Source: Paenibacillus harenae DSM 16969
GTDB lineage: Bacteria; Bacillota; Bacilli; Paenibacillales; Paenibacillaceae
Assembly (NCBI RefSeq): GCF_000422465.1
Contig: NZ_KE383842.1
Coordinates: 827,845 to 891,844 of the forward strand
Reading direction: 5' to 3'
DNA length: 64,000 nt
Below are positions 45,792 through 53,449 of the stretch, in pieces. Position numbers and translations under genes: made by a program. The notes below the pieces were generated by a model. That model ran no database searches. It was not told the origin of the DNA and saw only the letters and a list, made by a program, of their open reading frames with translations. How positions within the stretch are numbered: position 1 is the first letter of the stretch; each line of letters begins with the position of its first letter.

Positions 45792-47042
45792 TTATTTCAT
45801 AGAATCGAGCCGATTGCGAAGCAGTTCGTAGTTTTTCTTAAGACCGGAGTAATCGGCTTGAGTTAATAAGGTATCGGTCCCTGAAGCGATCGTTTCTTCA
45901 ATCGGAAGAATGCGGTAACGAAAAGCGTGATCCGGCTTGTAACGGTGAACCCAAGTCGGAATCGGTTCGATTTCGGTGAACGCAACGGAGCCGTCCGTCA
46001 TGTTCTTGCGTATGTTTACTTTAAAAATAACCCCGTAATCCTTCGTGTCGCCCCGCTGATTCGAGATGAAATTTCCCATGGAATATATAATTAGTCCTTG
46101 TCTGGCGCGGCCGTTCTTATCGCTTGTCTCCACGACCTCATACGGTTGAACCACATGCGGATGCGACCCTGCAATAATATCCGCGCCGGCTGCGATGAGA
46201 GCTCTGGCCAGCCGTTTCTGTTCATCACTCGGCGCCGTTTGATACTCCGTGCCGAAGTGGAGAGAGACCGTAATGAAATCCGCCCCCGCTTGACGAAGCC
46301 TGCTCATATCGTTCTTTATTTTCTCCTCATCGATAAGAGAAACCAAATACGGCTTGCCTTCCGGAATCGGAATACCGTTTGTCCCGTAGGTGTATGCGAG
46401 CAGTCCCATAACGATGCCGTTCTTCTCCGTCAGAAGCAGCTTATCGGCTTCCTCCTGCGACGATGCGGTGCCGACGGAGGGCAGCCCAAGCGCTTTCAGA
46501 TTTTCCAGCGTACCGAGTACGCCCTTCTCTCCCTTATCGAGAGAGTGATTATTCGCATTTGTTATCAAGTTGAAACCGGCCGTTTTCAGCGCTTCAGCGA
46601 GCTCGACAGGCGCATTGAACGTCGGATAACCGCTGTAGCCGAATTCCTGGCCGGCAACCGGCGTCTCCAAATTGGCGATGACCCAATCTCCTTGCTCGAG
46701 CAGCGGCTTTACTTCGGCAAAAAACGGATCAAAATTGTAGCGGTTGGTCTTCTTGTCATAAGAGCCCGGCAGTTGAGGCGTATGCATCATAATATCTCCG
46801 ACCGCCATCCAAACGGCTTCGTTATAAACAGGTTCCGGAGGCGCCGTCGGCGTCTCGATGACAATGGGGGAAGGCGTGTGAGATACCGCAGTCTCTTCTG
46901 CCGGACTTGCGGGAGCATCCTCAGAAGGGGAAGGAGCTCTAACATGCAATGAGGGCACGAAGAAAATAATAAGCAAACCGATGAGACTTAATAGCAATAA
47001 AAGAGCTTGAAGCTTGCGATGTTTGTTGCTCTTGCGTCGCAT
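45792..47042 (-). CDS. CapA-family metallophosphatase-like envelope protein
   Basis: A 416-residue membrane-anchored protein. A basic N terminus and one membrane segment (about residues 12-32) precede a Pro/Ser/Glu-rich linker and a CapA/PGA_cap domain (about 75-400). Signature parts are VGDIMMH, IANLETPVAG, NANNHSLDKGEKG and DIIAGSHPHVVQPYEV. CapA proteins take part in poly-gamma-glutamate or capsule production, though many relatives have unknown roles. ATG 47042 shares one base with the preceding stop (TAATG); the frame extends upstream through the neighbouring gene. Confidence 0.88.
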   Translation of the reverse strand: MRRKSNKHRKLQALLLLLSLIGLLIIFFVPSLHVRAPSPSEDAPASPAEETAVSHTPSPIVIETPTAPPEPVYNEAVWMAVGDIMMHTPQLPGSYDKKTNRYNFDPFFAEVKPLLEQGDWVIANLETPVAGQEFGYSGYPTFNAPVELAEALKTAGFNLITNANNHSLDKGEKGVLGTLENLKALGLPSVGTASSQEEADKLLLTEKNGIVMGLLAYTYGTNGIPIPEGKPYLVSLIDEEKIKNDMSRLRQAGADFITVSLHFGTEYQTAPSDEQKRLARALIAAGADIIAGSHPHVVQPYEVVETSDKNGRARQGLIIYSMGNFISNQRGDTKDYGVIFKVNIRKNMTDGSVAFTEIEPIPTWVHRYKPDHAFRYRILPIEETIASGTDTLLTQADYSGLKKNYELLRNRLDSMK

Positions 47043-47776
47043 TAAGGGTCCGCCCTTTCTAATGGCATGCCGGTCAGCATGAAGGAGGCTGCCTCGAGCT
47101 GGTCGGCCGTCCACCAGCTCCAGACGTCTGATCCGGCCGGAATGGAGCGGAAGCTCATCATTTCCTTGCTGACGGGATGCGGAGCCGATACGGAGGTCGA
47201 CCATAACGCAATGTCAGATATCCCGTTCGTCTTGCTCGCTCCATATTTAAGATCCCCGACGAGCGGGCAGCCGACATGCGCCATTTGCGCTCTAATTTGA
47301 TGCGGTCTGCCGGTATGGAGCCGGATGGCCACCAGCGAATAGCGGTCCGAGGCAGCAGCAACCTCGTATTCCAATATTGCTTCCTTCGCTTCAACGGCCG
47401 GTTTGTCAAATACCGTCACTTGATTCAGCCTGCTGTCCTTGCGTATATAATGCGTGAGGCGTGCTCTCGGCCTTGCAGGGACGCCTTGAACGACACAGAC
47501 GTAGCTCTTGCCGAATTGGCGGCTGCGCACGGCCTCGGACAGCCGCGAGGCCGCTTTCGACGTTTTGGCAAAAACCATGACACCGCCTACGGTTCGGTCC
47601 AGACGATGGATTAGACCCAGATAAACATTCCCAGACTTATTATACCGCTCCTTCAAATCCCGCTTCAGCAGCGTAAGCATATCCGGATCTCCCGTTTCAT
47701 CCTCCTGGGAAAGAATGCCGGGCGGCTTCACGACAGCAAGAACATGGTTATCCTCATACAAAATCGGGATAGCCAT
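47042..47776 (-). CDS. RluA-family pseudouridine synthase
   Basis: A 244-residue RNA pseudouridine synthase. The catalytic Asp lies in LIHRLDRTVGGVM. The substrate segments LHTGRPHQIRAQMAHVGCPLVGD (cited in part: TGRPHQIRAQMAHVG) and the N-terminal ILYEDNHVLAVVKPPGI are conserved. There is no S4 domain. RluA/RluD enzymes modify 23S rRNA or tRNA. It overlaps both neighbours by one base (TAATG on both sides), so translation is coupled with the methyltransferase upstream and capA downstream. Confidence 0.93.
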   Translation of the reverse strand: MAIPILYEDNHVLAVVKPPGILSQEDETGDPDMLTLLKRDLKERYNKSGNVYLGLIHRLDRTVGGVMVFAKTSKAASRLSEAVRSRQFGKSYVCVVQGVPARPRARLTHYIRKDSRLNQVTVFDKPAVEAKEAILEYEVAAASDRYSLVAIRLHTGRPHQIRAQMAHVGCPLVGDLKYGASKTNGISDIALWSTSVSAPHPVSKEMMSFRSIPAGSDVWSWWTADQLEAASFMLTGMPLERADP

Positions 47777-48642
47777 TATCTCGACTCCCAGCGTCCCAGA
47801 ATTCCGCAGGGCAGATTCAAGCCGGAATTCGTAATCGGCAGTCCGATCTCTCCGCAGTTGATTTCTCCGCCGTACTTGGCATGCATCGTCATATGCAGCA
47901 AATTGTGAAGCACCGACGGGGATAAACCGGTCGTGTACGAGTTAATCAGCAGAAATAACGGATGATCCGATAAAATGGTCGTACAGGTCTGCAGAAACGG
48001 AAACAGGTTCTCTTCCAGCTTCCAAGTCTCTCCGCTTGGCCCGCGGCCGTAAGACGGCGGATCCATGATGATGGCGTCATATTGCTTGCCGCGGCGCTGC
48101 TCGCGCTGTACGAATTTAAACACATCGTCAGTAATGTAACGGATAGGTGCCGAATCAAGTCCGGACAGCTGCGCATTTTCTTTCGCCCAATGAACCATGC
48201 CTTTGGCTGCGTCTACATGGCATACCTCGGCTCCTGCGGCAGCCGCCGCGACGGTCGCGCCGCCCGAGTAGGCGAATAGGTTCAATACGCGGACCGGTCT
48301 GCCCGCGGATCTGATTTTGTCCATCATCCAGCTCCAATTCACGGCCTGCTCGGGGAATAAGCCCGTATGCTTGAAGTTGGTCGGCTTAATATGGAAGTTC
48401 AGCTCGCCGTACGAGATCGTCCAGCGCTCCGGCAGCGACGGGCTCATCTGCCATTGGCCTCCGCCGGAGCTGCTGCGGTGATAGTGTCCGTCGGTTTTTT
48501 TCCAAAGTCCGGTTTCATTCGCGATCGGCCAAATAATCTGAGGATCCGGGCGGCGCAGCGTGTAATTGCCCCAACGCTCCAGCTTATCTCCGTCCCCCGT
48601 ATCAATAACCTCATAATCGACCCATTTATCTGCTATGTACAT
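47776..48642 (-). CDS. Class I rRNA-type methyltransferase (RlmI-like)
   Basis: A 288-residue SAM-dependent methyltransferase. Motif I is VLNLFAYSGGATVAAAAAGAEV (cited in part: NLFAYSGGATVAAA) and motif IV is IIMDPPSYGRGPSG; DPPSYGRG is typical of the RlmI/RlmK cytosine-5 or guanine methyltransferases. ATG 48642 follows a GAAGGGTAAAG stretch; the frame extends to 48726. With the next gene, a pseudouridine synthase, it suggests an RNA-modification operon. Confidence 0.88.
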   Translation of the reverse strand: MYIADKWVDYEVIDTGDGDKLERWGNYTLRRPDPQIIWPIANETGLWKKTDGHYHRSSSGGGQWQMSPSLPERWTISYGELNFHIKPTNFKHTGLFPEQAVNWSWMMDKIRSAGRPVRVLNLFAYSGGATVAAAAAGAEVCHVDAAKGMVHWAKENAQLSGLDSAPIRYITDDVFKFVQREQRRGKQYDAIIMDPPSYGRGPSGETWKLEENLFPFLQTCTTILSDHPLFLLINSYTTGLSPSVLHNLLHMTMHAKYGGEINCGEIGLPITNSGLNLPCGILGRWESR

Positions 48643-48725
48643 ATTTTCTTTACCCTTCCTTGACTCTTTTTTTGTAATATAATAAATGTCATCGATAATT
48701 ATATCGAAGCTAACACCATGAAGCA

Positions 48726-48955
48726 ATGAATCGACACAAACGGGGGATGGTATTTATTCGAAAGCAGTTGAATGTATGGATCCTGGTATTAACGTCCAGT
48801 ATGGTTGTGTTCGCTGTATTAGCGTTAGGCGAACCAGAACAAGCCATTACATATCGGATATTCTCGCCGGTTATATGGCGGGTGTAGGCGCCATTAGTGT
48901 CATTATGATCATTTCTCATGCTGCGAGTTCGAAACGAGGAGATGCTTCACCATGA
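48726..48955 (+). pseudogene. Small two-helix membrane protein, apparently frameshifted
   Basis: Frame A from ATG 48726 encodes a membrane segment (VWILVLTSSMVVFAVLALG) and ends at a TAG near 48886. From about 48860 another frame encodes SDILAGYMAGVGAISVIMII, a second membrane segment, and ends at TGA 48953-48955, which overlaps the next gene's ATG. A one-base deletion near 48858-48865 would explain the break; restoring it joins the segments as EPEQAIT-x-ISDILAGYMAG. Start site is uncertain. It could be a real decay or a sequencing error. Confidence 0.45.
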
Positions 48956-49137
48956 TGAGTATAGAGTGCGAGTGCGGCAATAAAGCAGTGTTCTTCGCTA
49001 CGGGGGACCGGGACGAGCAGGGCAGAGAGTATATCGAGCTTGAGGATGATGACAGGCTCTCCGTAATTGTTGGGGATAAAAGCGTGTTATTCCGCTGTGC
49101 TTTCTGCGGTTATACGTACAAGCTGGATCAAACCTAA
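48952..49137 (+). CDS. Small zinc-ribbon-like protein
   Basis: A 61-residue protein with MSIECECGNKAVFF near the start and LFRCAFCGYTYKLDQT at the end. CxC and CxxC pairs suggest one zinc site. Function unknown. ATG 48952 (or 48955) overlaps the stop of the frameshifted gene (ATGA), suggesting that they were translated together. A terminator follows. Confidence 0.85.
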   Translation: MMSIECECGNKAVFFATGDRDEQGREYIELEDDDRLSVIVGDKSVLFRCAFCGYTYKLDQT

Positions 49138-49149
49138 TCGTTTTTTAAA

Positions 49150-49188
49150 GCACCGCTTTAAGCCTAGGCTTGGAGCGGTCTCTTTTTC
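49150..49188 (+). terminator. Terminator after the zinc-ribbon gene
   Basis: ACCGCT pairs with AGCGGT around an inner palindrome AAGCCTAGGCTT, followed by CTCTTTTT. Confidence 0.65.
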
Positions 49189-49210
49189 TCATCTTATATG
49201 TCTTTGGTTT

Positions 49211-49241
49211 GTCATTTTGGCCAAGCGGAGGGACATATAGA
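49211..49241 (+). promoter_or_regulatory. Candidate sigma-E promoter of cotJABC
   Basis: GTCATTTT (49211-49218) and CATATAGA (49234-49241) lie 15 bases apart, close to the mother-cell sigma-E consensus (GTCATATT, N14-15, CATACAMT). Bacillus cotJ is known to be sigma-E dependent. Confidence 0.5.
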
Positions 49242-49277
49242 TTGGATGGAGTACATTTATGAGAGGAGACTGCGAAC

Positions 49278-49505
49278 GTGAAAGACCAGGTGCGCTATTG
49301 GAAGCCTTTCGTCAGTCCATTCGATCCTTGTCCACCCATCCGCGTGAAAAGCTACAGCACACCGCCGCAATTGTTTATTCCCTTCCAACCGCCTAACTTG
49401 CCACAGTTTACGCCGTTCGAAGCGTTAAAGTATGGGACATTATGGCCGGCTTTATATAGCCCATACAACCCAAAAAACTTCAGGCAAGAAGAAGGTGAAA
49501 CCTGA
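49278..49505 (+). CDS. cotJA: Spore coat-associated protein CotJA
   Basis: A 75-residue protein that matches CotJA: WKPFVSPFDPCPPIRVKSY near the start, then FIPFQPPNLPQFTPFEALKYGTLWPALYSPY (cited in part: FTPFEALKYGTLWPALYSP). CotJA is part of an inner coat structure with CotJB and CotJC. GTG 49278 is nine bases from AGGAG. The stop overlaps the cotJB start (TGATG). Confidence 0.93.
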   Translation: MKDQVRYWKPFVSPFDPCPPIRVKSYSTPPQLFIPFQPPNLPQFTPFEALKYGTLWPALYSPYNPKNFRQEEGET

Positions 49506-49768
49506 TGCAAAAAATGCTGGACGAAAATTATTATAAGCTGCTGCATGAGCTGCAGGCCGTTGATTTTGTTTTGGTTGAGCTTAATTTATATCTGGATACT
49601 CATCCGGGCGACGCGAATGCGATCCAGCAATTCAACCAATATTCTCAGCTAAGGCATCAAATCGCTCACAAATACGAGTCCCAATACGGTCCTTTGAAAA
49701 ATTTCGGGCAAAGCTATTCCGGCACTCCTTTCAACTGGATCGATGCCCCTTGGCCGTGGCAGGTCTAA
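49505..49768 (+). CDS. cotJB: Spore coat protein CotJB
   Basis: An 87-residue protein matching CotJB: YYKLLHELQAVDFVLVELNLYLDTHPGD near the start (cited in part: LHELQAVDFVLVELNLYLDT) and PFNWIDAPWPWQ at the end. It is made with CotJA and CotJC in the mother cell. ATG 49505 overlaps the cotJA stop; ATG 49514 is also possible. cotJC follows after 28 bases. Confidence 0.93.
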   Translation: MQKMLDENYYKLLHELQAVDFVLVELNLYLDTHPGDANAIQQFNQYSQLRHQIAHKYESQYGPLKNFGQSYSGTPFNWIDAPWPWQV

Positions 49769-49796
49769 CGCGAATAATTGTGAGGAGGTATCGTGA

Positions 49797-50366
49797 ATGT
49801 GGGTGTATGAGAAAAAGCTTCAATATCCGGTTCGCGTCAGCAAATGCGACCCTATGATGGCTAAATTTTTACTTGAGCAGTATGGCGGGGCGGACGGGGA
49901 GCTTGCAGCGGCGCTTCGGTATTTGAATCAGCGCTATTCGATTCCGGACAAAGTTGTCGGACTGTTGACGGACATAGGCACGGAGGAATTTGCGCATTTG
50001 GAAATGATTGCTACGATGGTTTATAAATTAACGAAGGACGCAACGCCCGATCAGATGAGAGCAGCAGGACTTGGCGATCATTATGCCGCGCACGACAACG
50101 CCTTATTTTATCAAAATGCGTCAGGAGTGCCGTGGACAGCTGCTTATATTCAAGCCAAGGGGGACCCGATTGCCGACCTGTATGAGGATATTGCCGCCGA
50201 AGAGAAAGCGAGGGCTACCTATCAGTGGCTCATCGATCTTACGGATGATGTCGATTTGCAAGACGGATTAAAATATTTGCGGGAGCGCGAAGTCGTACAT
50301 TCGCTTCGATTCCGCGAAGCGGTTGAGATTCTCAAGGAAAAGAGGGACGAGAAAATCTATTATTGA
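49797..50366 (+). CDS. cotJC: Spore coat protein CotJC, manganese-catalase-like
   Basis: A 189-residue ferritin-like protein of the manganese catalase family. Likely di-metal ligands lie in TEEFAHLEMI, AAEEKARATY and REVVHSLRF. It begins MWVYEKKLQYPV, as in CotJC. Bacillus CotJC is part of the spore coat and a likely peroxide scavenger. GAGGAGGT precedes ATG 49797. A weak terminator follows. Confidence 0.95.
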   Translation: MWVYEKKLQYPVRVSKCDPMMAKFLLEQYGGADGELAAALRYLNQRYSIPDKVVGLLTDIGTEEFAHLEMIATMVYKLTKDATPDQMRAAGLGDHYAAHDNALFYQNASGVPWTAAYIQAKGDPIADLYEDIAAEEKARATYQWLIDLTDDVDLQDGLKYLREREVVHSLRFREAVEILKEKRDEKIYY

Positions 50367-50389
50367 ATCGCGAATGCGGAACATACAAA

Positions 50390-50432
50390 GCCCTACATGA
50401 AGCTGCGTTATTGGCCAAATGTGGGTTTTTTG
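50390..50432 (+). terminator. Terminator after cotJABC
   Basis: CCTACAT (50392-50398) pairs with ATGTGGG (50419-50425) with one G-U pair across a 20-base loop, followed by TTTTTT. Confidence 0.5.
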
Positions 50433-50454
50433 TCGTAAACCAGAAATTGCGGTA

Positions 50455-50700
50455 AACAGCCTCCTTCGCGTCTGTCAAACTACATGACAGGTCCAGGCTA
50501 GTTATCCGACTACAGGATGAATATAAAATCCAACCCGGGCGCGAGTACAGCGTTCATCCGGTATGGCAAAATGAATGGATGAAGTACTTCCGTTCATAGG
50601 GATGACGTGAAGAAATTGATACCGGATACATATGACCGAAAGACCGTGAACTAGTGAAACGGCAGAATGTATTTATTTGCAGGCCGCCCCTCCGGATGGC
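50455..50700. other. Gene-free interval with one open stretch and no clear gene
   Basis: No start-bearing gene was found. A short + frame, ending in TAG near 50597, reads DEYKIQPGREYSVHPVWQNE and is protein-like but has no start codon or ribosome site, so it may be a remnant or chance. No tRNA and no clear regulatory motif seen. Confidence 0.35.
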
Positions 50701-50701
50701 T

Positions 50702-50734
50702 GGAAAAACCGTTGACGTCCGCCAACGGTTTTCC
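50702..50734 (-). terminator. Terminator of the Trp/Asp-rich protein gene
   Basis: GGAAAAACCGTTG pairs with CAACGGTTTTCC; on the minus strand the second arm runs into TTTTTCC. It lies eight bases past the gene stop. Confidence 0.75.
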
Positions 50735-50741
50735 ATTTTAA

Positions 50742-51089
50742 CTAATAGCAATAATACCTCTCCCACAGCTTGAAGGAGTCATATTTGTCATCATCCCACC
50801 AACAGATGTCATCCCACCAACGGTCCTTATCCCACCAGTCATCCTTGTCGAACCAATCAATCCAACCTTTGTTATTCCAATTTTTATCGTTATTATATTT
50901 ATCCGGCTGGCTCGAATGATTGTTGTAATTGTTCTGACTGCCGGATACCGAGAAGAAAGAAAATATATTCGAAAAAAGGTTGTTCTTGTTGTCCGATGAA
51001 GTTTTGCCCGATGAAGCTAACGCGGAGGCGGGGAACACGCAGATACATAATAATAAAGTGAGGCAAATGATTTTTTTTAGCCTGGACAT
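50742..51089 (-). CDS. Secreted Trp/Asp/Asn-rich low-complexity protein
   Basis: A 115-residue product with a clear signal peptide (MSRLKKIICLTLLLCICVFPASALA). The mature part is rich in Asn, Ser and Lys, then in Trp and Asp, with WFDKDDWWDKDRWWDDICWW (20 residues) near the end. Two Cys lie near the C terminus. AAGGAGG is eight bases before ATG 51089; a GTG lies three bases upstream. No family recognised. Clustered aromatic and acidic residues could bind metal, wall polymer or peptides, but that is conjecture. A terminator follows. Confidence 0.72.
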   Translation of the reverse strand: MSRLKKIICLTLLLCICVFPASALASSGKTSSDNKNNLFSNIFSFFSVSGSQNNYNNHSSQPDKYNNDKNWNNKGWIDWFDKDDWWDKDRWWDDICWWDDDKYDSFKLWERYYCY

Positions 51090-51385
51090 CACATCAACAC
51101 CTCCTTGCTTTTCTTATATGAGAACGTTTTCGTTCGCTATAAAGAATTTTATCTGAATTATGATCTATTGTAAATGAATTTATTTCGGTGCTGCCGCGAA
51201 TATATTAATGAAGGCACAGTTTGAAATACATAGGCTGAACTGGTCAATCTATGACGTGGCTGATGAAACGGAGAAGACATTTGTAAATAAATATGAGTTG
51301 AATGATCACGTGTTTACAGGGGCTGTCGCTTGCAGGACTAGCCTAAGCCATCGGAGCATAAAAATGGTAGAAGAGGTGAATAGGA

Positions 51386-52594
51386 ATGGAAGCTGCGCAA
51401 AAGGAAAAAATATTAATTCTGTCCGGCGCCCTAGGAGACGGACATGTACAGGCCGCCAAGGCCTTATATGAAGCTGCCGGGCTCTATCATTCGGATGCTG
51501 AGGTGGAAGTGATTGATTTTATGAAATGGACGCATCCCCGCTTGTCCGCCCTCGGTTCATATTGTTACTTAAAGTGGATCAAGCACTTTCCATCGGTATA
51601 TGGTTATCTATTTCAAAAAACGCGCATGGATAACCCCTACTCTCATTTTCTGAAGCAGCTGCAGCTATTCAATCTTGAAAAAATGCGTAAACTTCTGCAG
51701 AAGGTGCAGCCGTCGATCGTCGTGCACACGTTCCCGTCTTCGGCCGCCGCCATGTCGTTATTGAAAAGCTACGGGCTGACAGACCTGCCGAGCGTAACGG
51801 TGATTACGGACCATACAGACCACAGCTACTGGATCCATCCTCATACCGATCATTATTTGGTAAGCTCGGAAGATGTCCGTCAATTACTGATCCTTCGGAA
51901 TATTTCCGAGAGGCAGATTACAGTTTCGGGCATTCCAATCCGCGAATCCTTCAGCCAATCCTTCGATAAGCAGCTGCTTCGCGCTCACTACGGGATCGGC
52001 GGCTCTCAATTTGTCGTATTGGTGATGGGCGGCGGACTGGGGATGATTGACAGCGAACTGGTTGAATGGCTGCAAAACCAGGAGCTTCCGCCTGCCATGC
52101 AATTTATCGTGATTTGCGGACGCAACAAGAAGCTTCAGCAAGGGCTGAGTAAGAAACTGTCCGGCCGGAAAGAGAGGGTTACGATTGCAGGCTACGTGGA
52201 TCATATCCAAGAACTGATGGCGTTGTCTGATCTCGTATTGACCAAGCCGGGGGGACTTACCACGTCAGAAGCATTGGCAATGGAGCTGCCTATGCTCCTA
52301 TTCAAGCCGCTTCCCGGTCAGGAGCAGGATAATGCGCGCTACCTGGTACGCCGGGAAGCGGCTCTTGAAGCTAATGATTTCAGGCAGCTGCAGCTGCAGC
52401 TCATGAGACTGTACCATGACAGGGAGCTGCTTGGTAAGATGAAGGAAAAAGCAAAGCAGTGTTCGGTTAAGCAATCCGCACGATATGCGCTCGGTAAAAT
52501 CAATGAGCTGAATAATCATTATCGCCATTTGGAAGAAGAACCCTTTCAAGCTTCGCTTGCAAACGAATTTGAACGGTTGGAGCTTTGCAGATGA
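51386..52594 (+). CDS. MGDG-synthase/UgtP-type glycosyltransferase
   Basis: A 402-residue GT-B glycosyltransferase. The N-terminal MGDG_synth part has ILILSGALGDGHVQAAKAL and the segment HTFPSSAAAMSLL; the C-terminal donor-binding part has VLVMGGGLG, and LTKPGGLTTSEALAMELPML (20 residues). Relatives include UgtP, which glucosylates diacylglycerol, and MurG. The likely product is a membrane glycolipid. GAGGTG precedes ATG 51386. It stands alone. Confidence 0.9.
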   Translation: MEAAQKEKILILSGALGDGHVQAAKALYEAAGLYHSDAEVEVIDFMKWTHPRLSALGSYCYLKWIKHFPSVYGYLFQKTRMDNPYSHFLKQLQLFNLEKMRKLLQKVQPSIVVHTFPSSAAAMSLLKSYGLTDLPSVTVITDHTDHSYWIHPHTDHYLVSSEDVRQLLILRNISERQITVSGIPIRESFSQSFDKQLLRAHYGIGGSQFVVLVMGGGLGMIDSELVEWLQNQELPPAMQFIVICGRNKKLQQGLSKKLSGRKERVTIAGYVDHIQELMALSDLVLTKPGGLTTSEALAMELPMLLFKPLPGQEQDNARYLVRREAALEANDFRQLQLQLMRLYHDRELLGKMKEKAKQCSVKQSARYALGKINELNNHYRHLEEEPFQASLANEFERLELCR

Positions 52595-52697
52595 AGCAGG
52601 AAAGCCGGAAGCGCCAACAAGCTTTTTTTAAAGTCTTGCCGAAGCGTGAGAGATGTGTTACGGTTATCGGAAATATTTTTTTCCGGGGAGGTCGTTT

Positions 52698-53300
52698 ATG
52701 AGCCAAATGGAGATGAACCCGATTCTGTATTCGATCCCTGAAAGCTTTGAAAGCAGTCGTCTGCTCATACGGGCGCCATTGTGGAATGACGGAGCCCAGC
52801 TTAATGAGGCTGTAAGAGAAAGCCTTGATGAATTACGGCCATGGATGCCCTGGGCGAATAAAATTCCAGACCTTGAGGAGTCTGAAATTGTTATTCGGAA
52901 AGCCCGCCTGAAATTTCTGGAACGGTCGGATCTGATGCTGCTCATAGTATCGAAGGATACGGACCGGCTTATCGGGTGCAGCGGACTGCACCGGATCGAC
53001 TGGCAGGCGCGGAAATTCGAAATCGGCTATTGGGTACGCACAGCTTATGCCGGACAAGGATATATAACCGAAGCGGTAAATGCGATTACCGGCTTTGCTG
53101 TAGCGGAGCTGCAGGCAAATCGCATTGAAATCCGCTGTGATTCGCGCAATAACCGAAGCGCAAAGGTCGCCGAGCGCTCAAACTTCAAGCTGGACGGCAT
53201 TCTGCGGAACGATCGATGCGATGTCGACGGGAATCTTAGGGATACGATGGTTTTCTCTAAAATTCGCGGTGTTGAATACGAAATGCGAAACTCTCCATAA
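52698..53300 (+). CDS. GNAT acetyltransferase (RimJ/RimL-like)
   Basis: A 200-residue acetyltransferase. The core starts FESSRLLIRAPLWNDG, with the conserved EIGYWVRTAYAGQGYITEAV in the middle (20 residues) containing the Q/RxxGxG/A-type CoA-binding turn, and the AERSNFKLDG ending. The target may be a ribosomal protein N terminus or a small amine. GGGGAGGT precedes ATG 52698; the frame extends upstream to 52653. A terminator follows. Confidence 0.9.
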   Translation: MSQMEMNPILYSIPESFESSRLLIRAPLWNDGAQLNEAVRESLDELRPWMPWANKIPDLEESEIVIRKARLKFLERSDLMLLIVSKDTDRLIGCSGLHRIDWQARKFEIGYWVRTAYAGQGYITEAVNAITGFAVAELQANRIEIRCDSRNNRSAKVAERSNFKLDGILRNDRCDVDGNLRDTMVFSKIRGVEYEMRNSP

Positions 53301-53314
53301 AGTGAAGAAAGTGA

Positions 53315-53346
53315 AGCCCCTTATGATGCGGCGTAAAGGGCTTTTT
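53315..53346 (+). terminator. Terminator after the acetyltransferase gene
   Basis: AGCCCCTTA (53315-53323) pairs with TAAAGGGCT (53334-53342) with one G-U pair, followed by TTTTC. Confidence 0.65.
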
Positions 53347-53449
53347 CGCTGTTTAGCCGTTCGGGATACGGTGAGCATTTCATTTGCAAAAAAGGAGTTG
53401 AGCGAAATTTATCGAAACTAACAAGAACACTTTCAAGGAGCTAATAATA

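Noticed and set aside
46098-46952. 284-codon plus-strand frame inside the capA-like gene
   Set aside because: Arg-rich shadow frame with no start signals, opposite a recognised gene.
51208-51471. 87-codon plus-strand frame before the glycosyltransferase
   Set aside because: Overlaps the strong start of the next gene out of frame and has no ribosome site; likely chance.
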